NCBI GenBank assembly: GCA_003169845.1
Contig: PNAG01000005.1
Location: forward strand, 32,491 to 96,490
Length of the DNA: 64,000 nucleotides
Direction: 5' to 3'
DNA from: Candidatus Dormiibacterota bacterium
Lineage (GTDB): Bacteria; Chloroflexota; Dormibacteria; Dormibacterales; Dormibacteraceae
The translations under genes were made by a program, and so were the position numbers. Positions 25,764 to 35,341 of this stretch are shown piece after piece. Positions within the stretch are counted from its first letter, which is position 1. Each line of letters starts with the position of its first letter. The notes beneath the pieces are model-generated. The model had not been told where the DNA came from. It made no database searches and saw only the letters and a list, made by a program, of their open reading frames with translations.

Positions 25764-26609
25764 ATGGTCCCCGCAAAGAGCCTGACGCCCGATCAGGTCG
25801 CCCGCTACGCCCGCCACCTTATTCTGCCCGAGGTCGGCGGAGCCGGCCAGCGCAAGCTGCTCGGCTCGAGCGTGCTGATCCTCGGCGCGGGCGGCCTCGG
25901 CTCGCCCGCGTCCATGTACCTGGCGGCGGCCGGGGTGGGAAAGATCGGCATCGTCGATTTCGACGTCGTCGACGCCTCCAACCTCCAGCGCCAGCTCCTT
26001 CACGGCCATGACGACATCGGCCGCCCCAAGGTCGGGTCGGCGGCGGACACGCTGCGCAGCCTCAACCCTGACGTCGAGGTGGTCGCGATCAACGAGCACC
26101 TCAACTCCGAGACCGCGATGCGGATTTTCGCCCCCTACGACATCATCGTCGACGGCACCGACAACTTCCCTACGCGCTACCTGGCCAACGACGCCGCCCA
26201 CTTCCTGGGCAAGCCCCTGGTGCATGGAAGTATCTTCCGGTTCGAGGGACGGCTCGCACTGTTCGATTCCGCGAAGGGCACCGGCTGCTACCGCTGCCTG
26301 TTCCCCGAGCCTCCACCGCCCGGATCGGTCCAGAGCTGCGCCGAGGCGGGCGTGTTCGGCGTCCTGCCCGGGATCATCGGCAGCATGATGGCCTTCGAGA
26401 CGATCAAGTACCTGCTCGACATCGGCCGGCCGATGATCGGGCGCTACCTCCTGTTCGAAGGCGAGGACATGAGCTTCCGCGAGCTGAAGCTGCGCCAGAA
26501 CAAGGCCTGCCCGCTGTGCGGTGAGAACCCGACGGTTCACTCGCTCATCGACTACGAAGCGTGGTGCGGCACCCCCGCGATGGAGCCTTCCGAAGCCCGG
26601 GCGAGCTAA
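25764..26609 (+). CDS. MoeB/ThiF-family adenylyltransferase
   Basis: 281 residues. The E1-like fold: LTPDQVARYARHLILPEVGG, ATP loop ILGAGGLGSPASMYLAAAGV, NLQRQLLHGHDDIGRPK, the adenylate-site DGTDNFPTRYL, two CxxC zinc pairs (CYRC, CPLC) and a candidate catalytic Cys in QSCAEAGVFG. It ends YEAWCGTP as in MoeB, without a rhodanese domain. It activates the C-terminus of a sulfur carrier (MoaD, ThiS or similar). First gene of the 25.8-34.7 kb operon, likely leaderless, 12 bases from larE, which is also a sulfur-transfer gene. Confidence 0.88.
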   Translation: MVPAKSLTPDQVARYARHLILPEVGGAGQRKLLGSSVLILGAGGLGSPASMYLAAAGVGKIGIVDFDVVDASNLQRQLLHGHDDIGRPKVGSAADTLRSLNPDVEVVAINEHLNSETAMRIFAPYDIIVDGTDNFPTRYLANDAAHFLGKPLVHGSIFRFEGRLALFDSAKGTGCYRCLFPEPPPPGSVQSCAEAGVFGVLPGIIGSMMAFETIKYLLDIGRPMIGRYLLFEGEDMSFRELKLRQNKACPLCGENPTVHSLIDYEAWCGTPAMEPSEARAS

Positions 26610-26621
26610 CCTTCGAGCTGG

Positions 26622-27452
26622 ATGATGATCCAGCTCGACCGCCACGACGCCACCCGCCTCGATCGCGCCCGCGACATTGTGCGTGGTCTCGGGTCGGTCG
26701 TCGTCGCGTATTCCGGCGGAGTGGACTCCACGCTGCTGCTCAAGCTCGCGATGGACGAGCTCGGCGAGCGCGCGGTGGGAGTGCTCGCCAGCTCTCCCGC
26801 CTATCCCGAGGCGGAGCAGGCGGAGGCGCGAGTCCTGGCCGGGTCCCTCGGCGCCCGCCTTGTGGAGGTCAGGACCGACGAGGTTGAGCTCGACGCATAT
26901 GCGCGCAACAATCCGGACCGCTGCTTCCACTGCAAGGAGGAGCTGTTCGACAAGCTCGAACCCGTCAAGCAACACCTCGGATTCGCTCATCTCGCTTACG
27001 GCGCGACGGCCGACGACGCCGGCGACCACCGTCCAGGTCACGGCTCGGCGATCCGGCGTGGCGTCCGCTTCCCGCTCCTCGAGGCCGGAATGCGAAAGCC
27101 CGAGATCCGCGCCGCCGCCCGGGAGCTCGGCCTGCCGAACTGGAACAAGCCCTCGTTCGCCTGCCTTTCGTCTCGCATTCCGCACGGCACCCAGGTCACC
27201 GTAGGGGCGTTGCGCCAGATCGAGGCGGCGGAGGCGGCTATGAAGGCGCTGGGATTCGTGCAGGTGCGGGTGCGGCATCACGGTGACGTCGCGCGGATCG
27301 AGGTCGACGGATCCGAAATCGACCGGCTCGTCGCCGAGCGCGAGCGCGTGGTCGACGCCGTTCGCGGCGCGGGCTACAAGTTCGTCTCCGCCGACCTCGA
27401 GGGCTACACGACCGGCAGCCTCAATCGGACCTGGCAGCACCCCAACAAGTAA
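26622..27452 (+). CDS. larE: Sacrificial sulfur transferase LarE
   Basis: 276 residues. PP-loop SGGVDS (31-36) for ATP pyrophosphatase chemistry; RCFHCKEELF (101-110) is typical of LarE; PSFACLSSRIPHGT holds Cys181, the cysteine that LarE of the sacrificial type gives up as a sulfur donor to the nickel-pincer nucleotide. LarB and LarC, needed to make that cofactor, are not in the window. Adjacent to a sulfur-carrier activating enzyme. Start ATG 26622 (or 26625). Confidence 0.9.
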   Translation: MMIQLDRHDATRLDRARDIVRGLGSVVVAYSGGVDSTLLLKLAMDELGERAVGVLASSPAYPEAEQAEARVLAGSLGARLVEVRTDEVELDAYARNNPDRCFHCKEELFDKLEPVKQHLGFAHLAYGATADDAGDHRPGHGSAIRRGVRFPLLEAGMRKPEIRAAARELGLPNWNKPSFACLSSRIPHGTQVTVGALRQIEAAEAAMKALGFVQVRVRHHGDVARIEVDGSEIDRLVAERERVVDAVRGAGYKFVSADLEGYTTGSLNRTWQHPNK

Positions 27453-27464
27453 AGGACGCAACCC

Positions 27465-28955
27465 ATGGCTGAGCGCGGGGTCGTGCTGAGCCTCGACGAG
27501 GGCACCACCGGCGCGACCGCCGTGGTGGTCGGCTTCGACGGCGAGATTCGCGCCAAGGGCTATCGCGAGATCACCCAGCACTTTCCGCAACCCGGCTGGG
27601 TCGAGCACGACCCGCTCGAGATCTGGTCCGCAGTGAAGTTCAGCGCCAACCAGGCGCTGCAGGCTGCCGGAGCCACGCCCCGCGACGTGCGCGCAATCGG
27701 CATCACCAACCAGCGCGAGACGCTGGTCGTGTGGGACCGCCGCACGCTCGAGCCACTCGCCCCCGCGATCGTGTGGCAGGACCGCCGCACCGCGTCTGCG
27801 TGCGACCGGCTGCGCGAGGCCGGGCACGAGCCGCGCGTGCGTGAGGTCACCGGCCTTGTGCTCGATCCCTACTTCACCGCGACCAAGCTGGCATGGGTGC
27901 TCGAGCATGTCGACGGTGCTGCGAACGCTGCGGTGGGGACAGTTGACAGCTGGCTCGTGACGCGGCTATCCGCGGGGCGCGACCACGTCACCGACGCCTC
28001 GAATGCCTCGCGAACCTTGCTTTTCGACATCGGGCGGGGCGAGTGGAGCCAGGAGATGGCCGGCCTCTTCGGCGTCTCGCTCGCCAACCTGCCGAGTGTT
28101 GTCGATTCGTCCGGCGAGATCTCGGTGACCAATCCGGAGGCGTTCGGTGGCATTGCGGCGCCGATCACCGGCATCGCGGGCGACCAGCAGGCCGCCCTCT
28201 TCGGTCAGGCCTGCATGACCGCGGGCATGGCGAAGAACACCTACGGCACCGGCTCGTTCGTGCTCATGCAGACCGGGCTGGATCGGGTCAGTTCGGAGTC
28301 CGGGATGCTGACCACTGTCGCGTGGCGTCGGTCCGGCCGCCTCAGCTACGCACTGGAGGGGGCGATCTTCGTCACCGGCGCGGCGCTGCAGTGGCTGCGC
28401 GACGGCCTGGGGATCATCGGCAGCGCTGCAGAAGCAGGGCCCATCGCATCGTCAGTGCGGGATAGCGGCGGCGTTTTCATGGTGCCGGCTTTCGTAGGGC
28501 TCGGCGCTCCTCACTGGGATGCGTATGCCCGCGGAACGATCGTCGGGCTCACGCGGGGCAGCGGGCGCGCGCAGCTGGTCAGGGCGGCGGTCGAATCCAT
28601 GGCGTATCAAACCCGCGACGTCGTGGAGGCGATGGAAAAAGACCTTGGCTCCCCGCTGCGGGAGTTGCGGGTCGACGGCGGCGCGGCGGTGATGGACGTG
28701 CTGTGCCAGTTCCAGGCGGACCTGCTCGGCATCCCCGTGCGCCGGCCGCGCAACACCGAGACGACGGCATTGGGTGCGGCGTTCCTGGCCGGCCTCGGCG
28801 CCGGCGTCTGGAACGACCCGGACCTGGAGGGCCTCTGGAAGCTGGACCGCGAGTTCGAACCGGCGATGTCGCGAGACCAGGCGGACAGCCTCCAGTCTCG
28901 ATGGCGCGAGGCCGTGAACAGGAGTCGAGATTGGGCAAGACCCGATAATCAGTAG
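27465..28955 (+). CDS. glpK: Glycerol kinase
   Basis: 496 residues, standard length for a FGGY kinase. N-terminal [16 protein letters not shown] phosphate loop; [54 protein letters not shown], the glycerol-kinase ATP signature; and [20 protein letters not shown] with [15 protein letters not shown] near the end. It makes glycerol-3-phosphate from glycerol. In the operon between larE and a PH-like membrane protein; no GlpF or GlpD is nearby. ATG 27465 is 12 bases after larE. Confidence 0.95.
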   Translation: MAERGVVLSLDEGTTGATAVVVGFDGEIRAKGYREITQHFPQPGWVEHDPLEIWSAVKFSANQALQAAGATPRDVRAIGITNQRETLVVWDRRTLEPLAPAIVWQDRRTASACDRLREAGHEPRVREVTGLVLDPYFTATKLAWVLEHVDGAANAAVGTVDSWLVTRLSAGRDHVTDASNASRTLLFDIGRGEWSQEMAGLFGVSLANLPSVVDSSGEISVTNPEAFGGIAAPITGIAGDQQAALFGQACMTAGMAKNTYGTGSFVLMQTGLDRVSSESGMLTTVAWRRSGRLSYALEGAIFVTGAALQWLRDGLGIIGSAAEAGPIASSVRDSGGVFMVPAFVGLGAPHWDAYARGTIVGLTRGSGRAQLVRAAVESMAYQTRDVVEAMEKDLGSPLRELRVDGGAAVMDVLCQFQADLLGIPVRRPRNTETTALGAAFLAGLGAGVWNDPDLEGLWKLDREFEPAMSRDQADSLQSRWREAVNRSRDWARPDNQ

Positions 28956-28958
28956 GCT

Positions 28959-29558
28959 GTGAGCACCGAAGCGCCGCCCGGGCGCGTCCGCCACCAGAAC
29001 CTCCACGCCCATCACATGTGGCGGCAGCAGCGCTTCTTCGCGGGCTTCCTCATCGCGGTGGGAGTCGTGATGACCGCGCTGCTGGTCTACCAGGGCCAGA
29101 TCGCGCACACCGCCAACCTGATCTGGATCCTTTACGTGCCGAGCGGCCTGCTGCTCGGAGGCGCGTTTCTCTACTACCGCCACCGAAGCCACGTGTCTGT
29201 CCAGGAGGACGGCGTGAACGTGTCGACGCTGCTCTCGAACGTGCTGATCGACTACGACTCGATCAAGTCGGTGAAGGCGCAGCCATTGCGCCAGCACTTC
29301 CAGGACCGTCGCAGCCGGCTCATCGCGCCGGTCATGAAGCAGTACGTCGACAAGCCGGCGCTCTTCATCAGGGTCCGCGGTGACGAAACCGAGCTGGCGG
29401 CGATGAAAAAGCGTCTCGGGGCGCGGATCATGCACGAGGACACCGTCGCCATCCCGGTGCCTGACGCCGACGCCGCCGCATGGGAGATCAGCTCGCGCCT
29501 GCCGTACCGCCTTGGACAGAACCAGGGCGGCGGGAAGCGCAAAAAACGGCGGCGGTGA
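28959..29558 (+). CDS. Membrane protein with PH-like domain
   Basis: 199 residues from a GTG start. Two membrane helices (about 24-46, FFAGFLIAVGVVMTALLVYQ, and 53-70, IWILYVPSGLLLGGAFLYY) are followed by a bacterial PH-like region (SVQEDGVNVSTLLSNVLIDY, DSIKSVKAQPL, ALFIRVRGDETE) and a strongly basic end (GGKRKKRRR). Such proteins are membrane-linked and of unknown function. It overlaps the mannosyltransferase gene by four bases (GTGA), so the two are translationally coupled. Confidence 0.7.
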   Translation: MSTEAPPGRVRHQNLHAHHMWRQQRFFAGFLIAVGVVMTALLVYQGQIAHTANLIWILYVPSGLLLGGAFLYYRHRSHVSVQEDGVNVSTLLSNVLIDYDSIKSVKAQPLRQHFQDRRSRLIAPVMKQYVDKPALFIRVRGDETELAAMKKRLGARIMHEDTVAIPVPDADAAAWEISSRLPYRLGQNQGGGKRKKRRR

Positions 29559-31267
29559 CGGGGCCCCCCGCCTACGAGCCAGAGGAGACCCAACCGGCGC
29601 AGGTTCGGAGCGAGAGGACGTATTTCGATCGCTGGGACCTGATCGCCGTGCTCGCGCTGACAGTGGTCGCGTTCGTGCTGCGCTTTTACAGCCCGATCAT
29701 GCCCGACTTCTTCCTCCATCCATTCCAGGGACCGGCGATCACGAACTGCGTCTCCAACACGCCGATCGATGCGGCGGGGAACCCAGGCACCATCTGCGGA
29801 CTCGCGTATCCGTTCAACCGTGGCTATCCCGATGCGAACGGGGTCCTGTCGCCACCGAACGGACAGGTCTTCGACGAGATCTACTTTCCGGTCGACGCGT
29901 ATGACGACGTCAAGGGAATGGAGCTGTGCAGGCCGACCACGACGGACTGCAAGTTCAACTACTTCGACCCTGAGCCGCCGCTCGCCAAGCTGTTCATCGC
30001 ATCGGGCGAGTGGGGATACGGCTGGTTCCGCGCGCATTTCCAGGGCGCCACCGGCGACTACATCGACCTTGGGTTCAACACCTTCGGCTGGAGAATCGCC
30101 GCCTGCCTGTTCGGAACGCTCTGCATCCCGATGATGTACCTGTTCGCGCGGCGCCTCTGGCCCAACCGGATTTTCGCGATCACTGCCGCGACGCTCGTCT
30201 GCTTCGATGGGATGTTCTTCATCCAGTCACGGATCGGCATGATCGACATCTTTCCGGTCTTCTTCATCCTCCTGGCGTATTTCCTCTACTTGGTTCACAT
30301 CCAGAGCCGGACGCCACGTGCGTCGCTCGTGTCGCTCGTCGCGCTGGGGGTTGTGCTGGGCATCGGCATCGCGTCGAAGTGGATCGTGCTCGCCGCGTTC
30401 GCGAGCATCGTCTTCCTGTTGGTCGTGAGGGCGATCCGCCGTCAGGTCGACATACGCATCGGCCCTCGGGAAAAGCCCTTCTGGTCGTGGGGACGGGGGG
30501 ATGGACCGGTGATCCCGCACGGCTTGCACTTGTCCACCTATCTCGTGGTCGCAGCTGTCGCGCTGGTGGCAATCCCGCTCGCGATCTATTACGAGTCCTG
30601 GTATCCGTTCTTCGCGCGCGGCCAGTTCCACAACCTGGCCGACCTGATCGACTACCAGAAGCAGTCGTACATCTACCACGCCACGCTCACCGCGACCCAC
30701 CCGTACGGCTCCAAGTGGTGGTCATGGCCGTTTCTCTCGCGGCCGGTGCTCTACTACGCCGAGTACACGAACCTTGGCATCGACCGCTGGACGGGCCAGC
30801 AGCTCATCTCCCGCATGGCCGACCTGGGCAACCCGTGGATCTGGTGGACAAGCCTGCCCTGCGTGGTCTCTCTGCCTTACTTCATCGTCCGGTACCGCAG
30901 CTTCCCCGCCACCGTGATCCTGCTCGGCTTCCTGACCCAGTACCTGCCGTGGTCGCTGATCAGCCGCGTCGTTTTCATGTACCACATGTTCGGCGGCCTC
31001 ATCTTCATGGTGCTCGCGCTGGCCTTCGTGCTGGCTCACATCGCTGAGAGGCTCAAGCAGCCGGGCCGGCTCATGCTCGTCGGCAGCTTCCTCGGCCTCG
31101 CAGTGGTCTTCTTCTTTTACTTCTATCCCATCTGGACCGGACTTCCGATTTCAGGCCCGGCTTATTTCGCCGGGCCGCAGACTCCTCCGTGGGGCCCGAA
31201 GACGTGGCTCGTCAACTGCCGCAACGACCTGCTCCCCAGCCAGCAACAGCTCTTCTGTTGGAACTAG
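29555..31267 (+). CDS. Protein O-mannosyltransferase (GT39, PMT family)
   Basis: 570 residues from GTG 29555. About nine to eleven membrane helices with the acidic first loop FDEIYFPVDAYDDVKG (catalytic Asp/Glu region), EPPLAKLFIASGEWGYGWFR (the 'HPPLGK'-like motif), FGTLCIPMMYLFARRLWPNR, and GMFFIQSRIGMIDIFPVFFI. PMTs transfer mannose from polyprenyl-phosphate mannose to Ser/Thr of exported proteins, as in Mycobacterium PmtA. A longer reading frame from 29480 overlaps the upstream gene and is rejected in favour of GTGA coupling. Its product could modify the secreted proteins encoded elsewhere. Confidence 0.88.
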   Translation: MTGPPAYEPEETQPAQVRSERTYFDRWDLIAVLALTVVAFVLRFYSPIMPDFFLHPFQGPAITNCVSNTPIDAAGNPGTICGLAYPFNRGYPDANGVLSPPNGQVFDEIYFPVDAYDDVKGMELCRPTTTDCKFNYFDPEPPLAKLFIASGEWGYGWFRAHFQGATGDYIDLGFNTFGWRIAACLFGTLCIPMMYLFARRLWPNRIFAITAATLVCFDGMFFIQSRIGMIDIFPVFFILLAYFLYLVHIQSRTPRASLVSLVALGVVLGIGIASKWIVLAAFASIVFLLVVRAIRRQVDIRIGPREKPFWSWGRGDGPVIPHGLHLSTYLVVAAVALVAIPLAIYYESWYPFFARGQFHNLADLIDYQKQSYIYHATLTATHPYGSKWWSWPFLSRPVLYYAEYTNLGIDRWTGQQLISRMADLGNPWIWWTSLPCVVSLPYFIVRYRSFPATVILLGFLTQYLPWSLISRVVFMYHMFGGLIFMVLALAFVLAHIAERLKQPGRLMLVGSFLGLAVVFFFYFYPIWTGLPISGPAYFAGPQTPPWGPKTWLVNCRNDLLPSQQQLFCWN

Positions 31268-33207
31268 CACCGGCAGCTTTCCTCGCGGCGTGCGTGGCGG
31301 CCGGATTCGGCCTCACGTACCTCATCGGACTCGGCCTGCTGCTCGAAGAACGCATCGCGTTCGGGGCTGTCCTGGGCGCGACGGCCGTTGCCGCGTTGAG
31401 CCTCGTGCTGTCACTCGTGATTCACGACGTCACCGCGTTGACAGTCCTGGCGGCGCTCGGCTTCGTCGCTCTGGTAGGCGCGGCCGCGGCTGCCTGGCAG
31501 AGAAAGCAACTTGTCGCCGACATCGCCGAGGCCCGTGTCCGATGGGGGGCGTCGCCGCGGACGCCGGGTCACCCTTGGCCGCTTGCGGCGGTCGCGGTCG
31601 TTTGCGGCGCGTGGACGGTGCATTTCCTGCACCAGGCCTACGTGTACACGCCGGCCGGCCTCTACGCCGGCTACGTGAACATCTGGGGCGACTGGGCGGC
31701 GCACCTCAGCTTCGCGGGATCGTTCGCCTACGGGCACAACTTCCCGCCTGAATATCCCATCGATCCCGGCCATCACCTGGGCTACCCGTTCATGATCGAT
31801 TTCCTGGCGGCCAACCTGGTGCCGCTGGGCAGCAGCTTGACCTCCGCGCTCGTGTGGACGAGCGGCCTGCTCGGGCTGGCCTTTCCAACGGTGCTCTACC
31901 TGGCCGCCCAGAGATTCGCGGGCGGCCGCGCCGCCGCTGCGATCGCCGTCTTTGTCTTCTTGCTGAGCGGCGGCCTCGGGTTTGTCTACCTGGTCGGCGA
32001 CATTCAGCACTTCGGGCTGTCGGCGCTCGTGCACCTGCCGCGCGAGTACACGCTGAACCGCGACCTGAACTTCCAGTGGCTCAACCCGGTGCTGGCCTAC
32101 CTCGTGCCGCAGCGCTCTACGTTGTTCGGCTTCAGCCTCGCCCTGATCCTGCTGGTGATCCTGTGGTTGGCAGCCCGGGACCGATCGGGCTGGCAGCCGT
32201 TTGTCTTCGTGGGCATCGTCGCCGGGATCCTGCCCGTTTACCACGTGCACGCGTACGGCACGGTCGTCGCGCTGTCAGCGTTCTGGGCTCTCTTCACCCT
32301 GCGGATTCACTGGCTTGGTTTCTTCATCCCCGCGCTGGCGATCGGCATCCCGATCCTCGCGTGGATGTGGCCGCCCGCCAACACGAGCCTGTGCGGCAAC
32401 GGCGCGAGCCTGCACGGCTACTGCTTCGAGGTCGGATGGCTGTCGTATCTCGACGGGCAACACGACCTGCCGATCTGGTTCGGCCGCGACTGGGTCTGGT
32501 TCTGGATCAAGAACACATCGGTCTTCATCCCTCTCCTGGTTGCCGCTCAATTGCTGCGCAGCTGGATTCCCACCGCTTTCGCGAGCTGGTTCGCGCCCAT
32601 GTGGCTGTGGTTCCTCGTGCCCAACGTCATCCTGCTGCAGCCATGGGACTGGGACAACACGAAGTTCTTCGTCTTCTGGGCGCTGCTGGGCAGCATCCTG
32701 ATCGGAGGCTTCCTGGCGCGGATGTTTCAGCGAGGACCCGGCTCGGCCATCGTCGCGTCGGCGCTGCTCGTCCTGCTGGGCCTTGCCGGCGCTCTCGACC
32801 TCGCGCGCGCGTCCGACTTCAGCGTCAGCTCCGTTCAGTTCACCGACACCGGTGGGCTTCAGGTTGCGGATTGGGTTCGCGCGCACACGAGCCCCACCGC
32901 GGTGTTCGTCGTGGCCGACGAGCACAACAGCCCCATTCCAACGCTGGCCGGACGGCGTGTGATGATCGGCTATCCCGGCTGGTTGTGGACCTACGGGCTC
33001 CCGGACTACGTACAGAAGGGGGCCGACGAGAAGCGGATCCTCGACGGCGATCCGGCGGCGATGGAGCTGGTGCGCCAGTACGGCGTCGACTACGTGATGA
33101 TCGGCCCGCAGGAGATTCCGCGCGGCGCGAGCCGAGATTACTGGGACCGGCACGGCACGCTCGTCTACGACCACGGCGGGTACGCCGTCTACAAGGTCTC
33201 GCGCTAG
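31258..33207 (+). CDS. Large multi-span membrane protein, GT-C-like
   Basis: 649 residues if started at TTG 31258, which overlaps the mannosyltransferase stop; a GTG at 31189 is also in frame but would overlap by 79 bases. At least twelve hydrophobic helices with large extracellular loops: IWGDWAAHLSFAGSF, PIDPGHHLGYPFMIDFLAAN, FLVPNVILLQPWDWDNTKFF. A soluble C-terminal part follows, with VADWVRAHTSPTAVFVVADE and GVDYVMIGPQE. The Asp-rich first loop and WDWDNTK near the end are typical of predicted lipid-sugar-dependent glycosyltransferases, so it probably works with the PMT. Family name unknown to me. Confidence 0.7.
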   Translation: MELAPAAFLAACVAAGFGLTYLIGLGLLLEERIAFGAVLGATAVAALSLVLSLVIHDVTALTVLAALGFVALVGAAAAAWQRKQLVADIAEARVRWGASPRTPGHPWPLAAVAVVCGAWTVHFLHQAYVYTPAGLYAGYVNIWGDWAAHLSFAGSFAYGHNFPPEYPIDPGHHLGYPFMIDFLAANLVPLGSSLTSALVWTSGLLGLAFPTVLYLAAQRFAGGRAAAAIAVFVFLLSGGLGFVYLVGDIQHFGLSALVHLPREYTLNRDLNFQWLNPVLAYLVPQRSTLFGFSLALILLVILWLAARDRSGWQPFVFVGIVAGILPVYHVHAYGTVVALSAFWALFTLRIHWLGFFIPALAIGIPILAWMWPPANTSLCGNGASLHGYCFEVGWLSYLDGQHDLPIWFGRDWVWFWIKNTSVFIPLLVAAQLLRSWIPTAFASWFAPMWLWFLVPNVILLQPWDWDNTKFFVFWALLGSILIGGFLARMFQRGPGSAIVASALLVLLGLAGALDLARASDFSVSSVQFTDTGGLQVADWVRAHTSPTAVFVVADEHNSPIPTLAGRRVMIGYPGWLWTYGLPDYVQKGADEKRILDGDPAAMELVRQYGVDYVMIGPQEIPRGASRDYWDRHGTLVYDHGGYAVYKVSR

Positions 33208-33237
33208 GGCGCCGCAAAGCCTGAAGATTTACGAGCC

Positions 33238-34671
33238 GTGCCGGATCCCATAAGCGATCGAGGCGAGCTGAACGAAGTCCTGCGCCTGGTTCAGCGCGAG
33301 GCCGAGGCTTATCTCGACGGCATCGACACCGCACCGGTTCGCCCGCCAGGCGGCTTGGAGCCCGAGGCAGCGCTACCTTCGGATGGTGTCGGGTCTCTCC
33401 AGGCGATCTCGGAGCTCATCGCCGCCTCGGTGGATGGCGCAACCAGGTCAACGGGGCCGCGCTACTTTCACTACGTCACCGGTGGTGTCACGCCCGCGGC
33501 ACTTGGTGCCGACTGGCTGGCGTCGACGCTGGACCAGCACGCTTACAACTGGGTCGGCTCGCCCTTCGCCTCACGTCTCGAACAGATCAGCCTTGGCTGG
33601 CTCAAAGACCTGTTTGGGATCCCCGCCGCATGGAGCGCAGTGCTGACGACCGGGGCAACCGCGTCGAACTTCGTCGGCCTGGCGGCGGCGCGAAGGTGGT
33701 GGGGGCTGAAGCATGAAGTCGACATAGACTCGGAGGGCTTCGCGGGCCTGCCACCGCTGCCGGTATTTGCGAGCGGCTACCTTCACGCCAGTGCCGTCAA
33801 GGCGCTGGGGATGCTGGGGATCGGCCGCCGGCAACCGCGGATCTTGACGCGCGACGCCGCCGGGCGCCTCGATGTGGCGGCGCTTGCCGCGGCCCTCGAT
33901 GGGCTGGGTGGAAAGCCGGCGATCGTGATCGCAACCGCGGGTGATGTCAACACCGGTGACTTCGACCCGCTGGCCGAGGTGGCCGAGCTGGCGGGTGCTC
34001 ATGGCGCGTGGATGCACGTGGACGGGGCTTTCGGCCTGTTCGCCGCGACTTCGCCGCAAACAAGGCACCTGGTTCGAGGAATCGAGGCAGCGGATTCGGT
34101 GGCGGTCGACGGGCACAAATGGCTGAACGTGCCATACGAGAGCGGCTTTGCGTTCGTACGCGACCCGGTCGTGCACGCCGGCGCGTTTTCGGCCCCGGCC
34201 GCATACCTGGGGACAGAGGCAACGGCCCGCCCGGTGTTTGGCAACCTGTCTCCTGAGATGTCGCGTCGCGCCCGCGCCCTGCCGGTGTGGGCGACGCTTC
34301 GGGCGTACGGCAGAGAGGGGTATCGCGCAATGGTCGAGCGCCATCTGCGGTTGGCACAACGGGTGGCGCGGCAGGTTGACGAATCGCCGGACCTCGAACG
34401 CCTGGCCGATGTGCCGCTGAATGTCGTGTGCTTTCGCTTCCATCCGCCTGGGGTTGCCGAAAACGAGCTGCACAACCTCAACCGTACCCTGGGCGAACTC
34501 ATCCTGGAGGACGGGCGAGTCTATTTCGGCACGACGGACTACGCGGGCAAGGTGGCGTTCCGGCCGGCAATCGTCAACTGGCGCACGGGTGAGGACGATG
34601 TCGACCTCATCGTCAGGGTCGTGCGCGAGCTGGGCGCGCGGCTGGTTGGCTCTACGGCGCCGGCAGGCTGA
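33238..34671 (+). CDS. PLP-dependent group II decarboxylase
   Basis: 477 residues from GTG 33238. It matches aromatic-amino-acid / glutamate decarboxylases: PRYFHYVTGGVTPAALGADW, LTTGATASNFVGLAAARRWW, TAGDVNTGDFDP, AWMHVDGAFGLFAATSP and VDGHKWLNVPYESG, in which Lys294 binds PLP. Substrate specificity cannot be read; the family covers aromatic amines, glutamate, aspartate and related acids. Last gene of the plus-strand run; it overlaps the convergent DUF1003 gene by 20 bases. Confidence 0.85.
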   Translation: MPDPISDRGELNEVLRLVQREAEAYLDGIDTAPVRPPGGLEPEAALPSDGVGSLQAISELIAASVDGATRSTGPRYFHYVTGGVTPAALGADWLASTLDQHAYNWVGSPFASRLEQISLGWLKDLFGIPAAWSAVLTTGATASNFVGLAAARRWWGLKHEVDIDSEGFAGLPPLPVFASGYLHASAVKALGMLGIGRRQPRILTRDAAGRLDVAALAAALDGLGGKPAIVIATAGDVNTGDFDPLAEVAELAGAHGAWMHVDGAFGLFAATSPQTRHLVRGIEAADSVAVDGHKWLNVPYESGFAFVRDPVVHAGAFSAPAAYLGTEATARPVFGNLSPEMSRRARALPVWATLRAYGREGYRAMVERHLRLAQRVARQVDESPDLERLADVPLNVVCFRFHPPGVAENELHNLNRTLGELILEDGRVYFGTTDYAGKVAFRPAIVNWRTGEDDVDLIVRVVRELGARLVGSTAPAG

Positions 34672-35230
34672 TCGGCGGGCGTTCGACTTCAGCCGCCCGC
34701 GGCGCCGGCGGGTTTGTCGTCGTCTCGATCACCACCTCGAGGTGACGCGCGATGCGCTTCATCTCGCGGTCGCCGCGGTCGAGGCGGTTCACGATCTGCA
34801 ACAGGATCTCGTCCTGGTGCATCAGGTGGTTCATGAGCGCCTTCAGCTCTTCCTCGGATTTGACGTTGAGCTCGTAGTCATGCTGCGCGCGCAGGCGATC
34901 GCGATCCGCGAAACGGTTGAGCGCCATCAGCACGACCGAGACCCAGATCGCGGCCTCGAGGCTGAGGATGAAGTTGAGGAAGAGGAAGGGGTAGCGGTCC
35001 CATGGGTGGATCAGGTTGAAGGCGTTGAGCCCGACCCACAGGACCATGATGCCGGCCTGCGCCAGGACGAAGACCCAGCTTCCGACCAGGCGCGCGAAAT
35101 CGGCGGCGACGCGGTCGGCGAAGGTGAGCTTGCGCTCGACCTCGCGGTTGAGATCTCGCACCGGGGGGTGGTCGTGCTGGTGCTTGATGAGGTCCCGGGC
35201 GATGTCTTCGATTTCTCGGCCGATCGACAT
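34652..35230 (-). CDS. DUF1003 membrane protein
   Basis: 192 residues. Cytoplasmic N-terminus (NREVERKLTFADRVAADFAR), two membrane helices (about 45-70 SWVFVLAQAGIMVLWVGLNA and 80-105 FLFLNFILSLEAAIWVSVVL) joined by PWDRYP, then the family motif MALNRFADRDRLRAQHDYELN and a coiled-coil-like end (LMNHLMHQDEILLQIVNRLD). DUF1003 proteins are widespread, of unknown function, sometimes co-regulated with metal transport. Likely ATG 35230 with AAGGA upstream. Confidence 0.9.
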   Translation of the reverse strand: MSIGREIEDIARDLIKHQHDHPPVRDLNREVERKLTFADRVAADFARLVGSWVFVLAQAGIMVLWVGLNAFNLIHPWDRYPFLFLNFILSLEAAIWVSVVLMALNRFADRDRLRAQHDYELNVKSEEELKALMNHLMHQDEILLQIVNRLDRGDREMKRIARHLEVVIETTTNPPAPRAAEVERPPISLPAP

Positions 35231-35341
35231 GGATCCTTCCTTTGGGGCTGCTGCGTTGAGTGCCGCGGCTTAGTCCGAATGCATAGCTTCGCTCAAAGGA
35301 CCCCTATCTGGCTACGGAAAGTAAGTCTCGGCAGGCTTGCT

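Noticed and set aside
25719-27908. 729-codon minus-strand ORF
   Set aside because: It runs antisense through the MoeB-like, larE and glpK genes, all with clear motifs. It is a codon-bias shadow.
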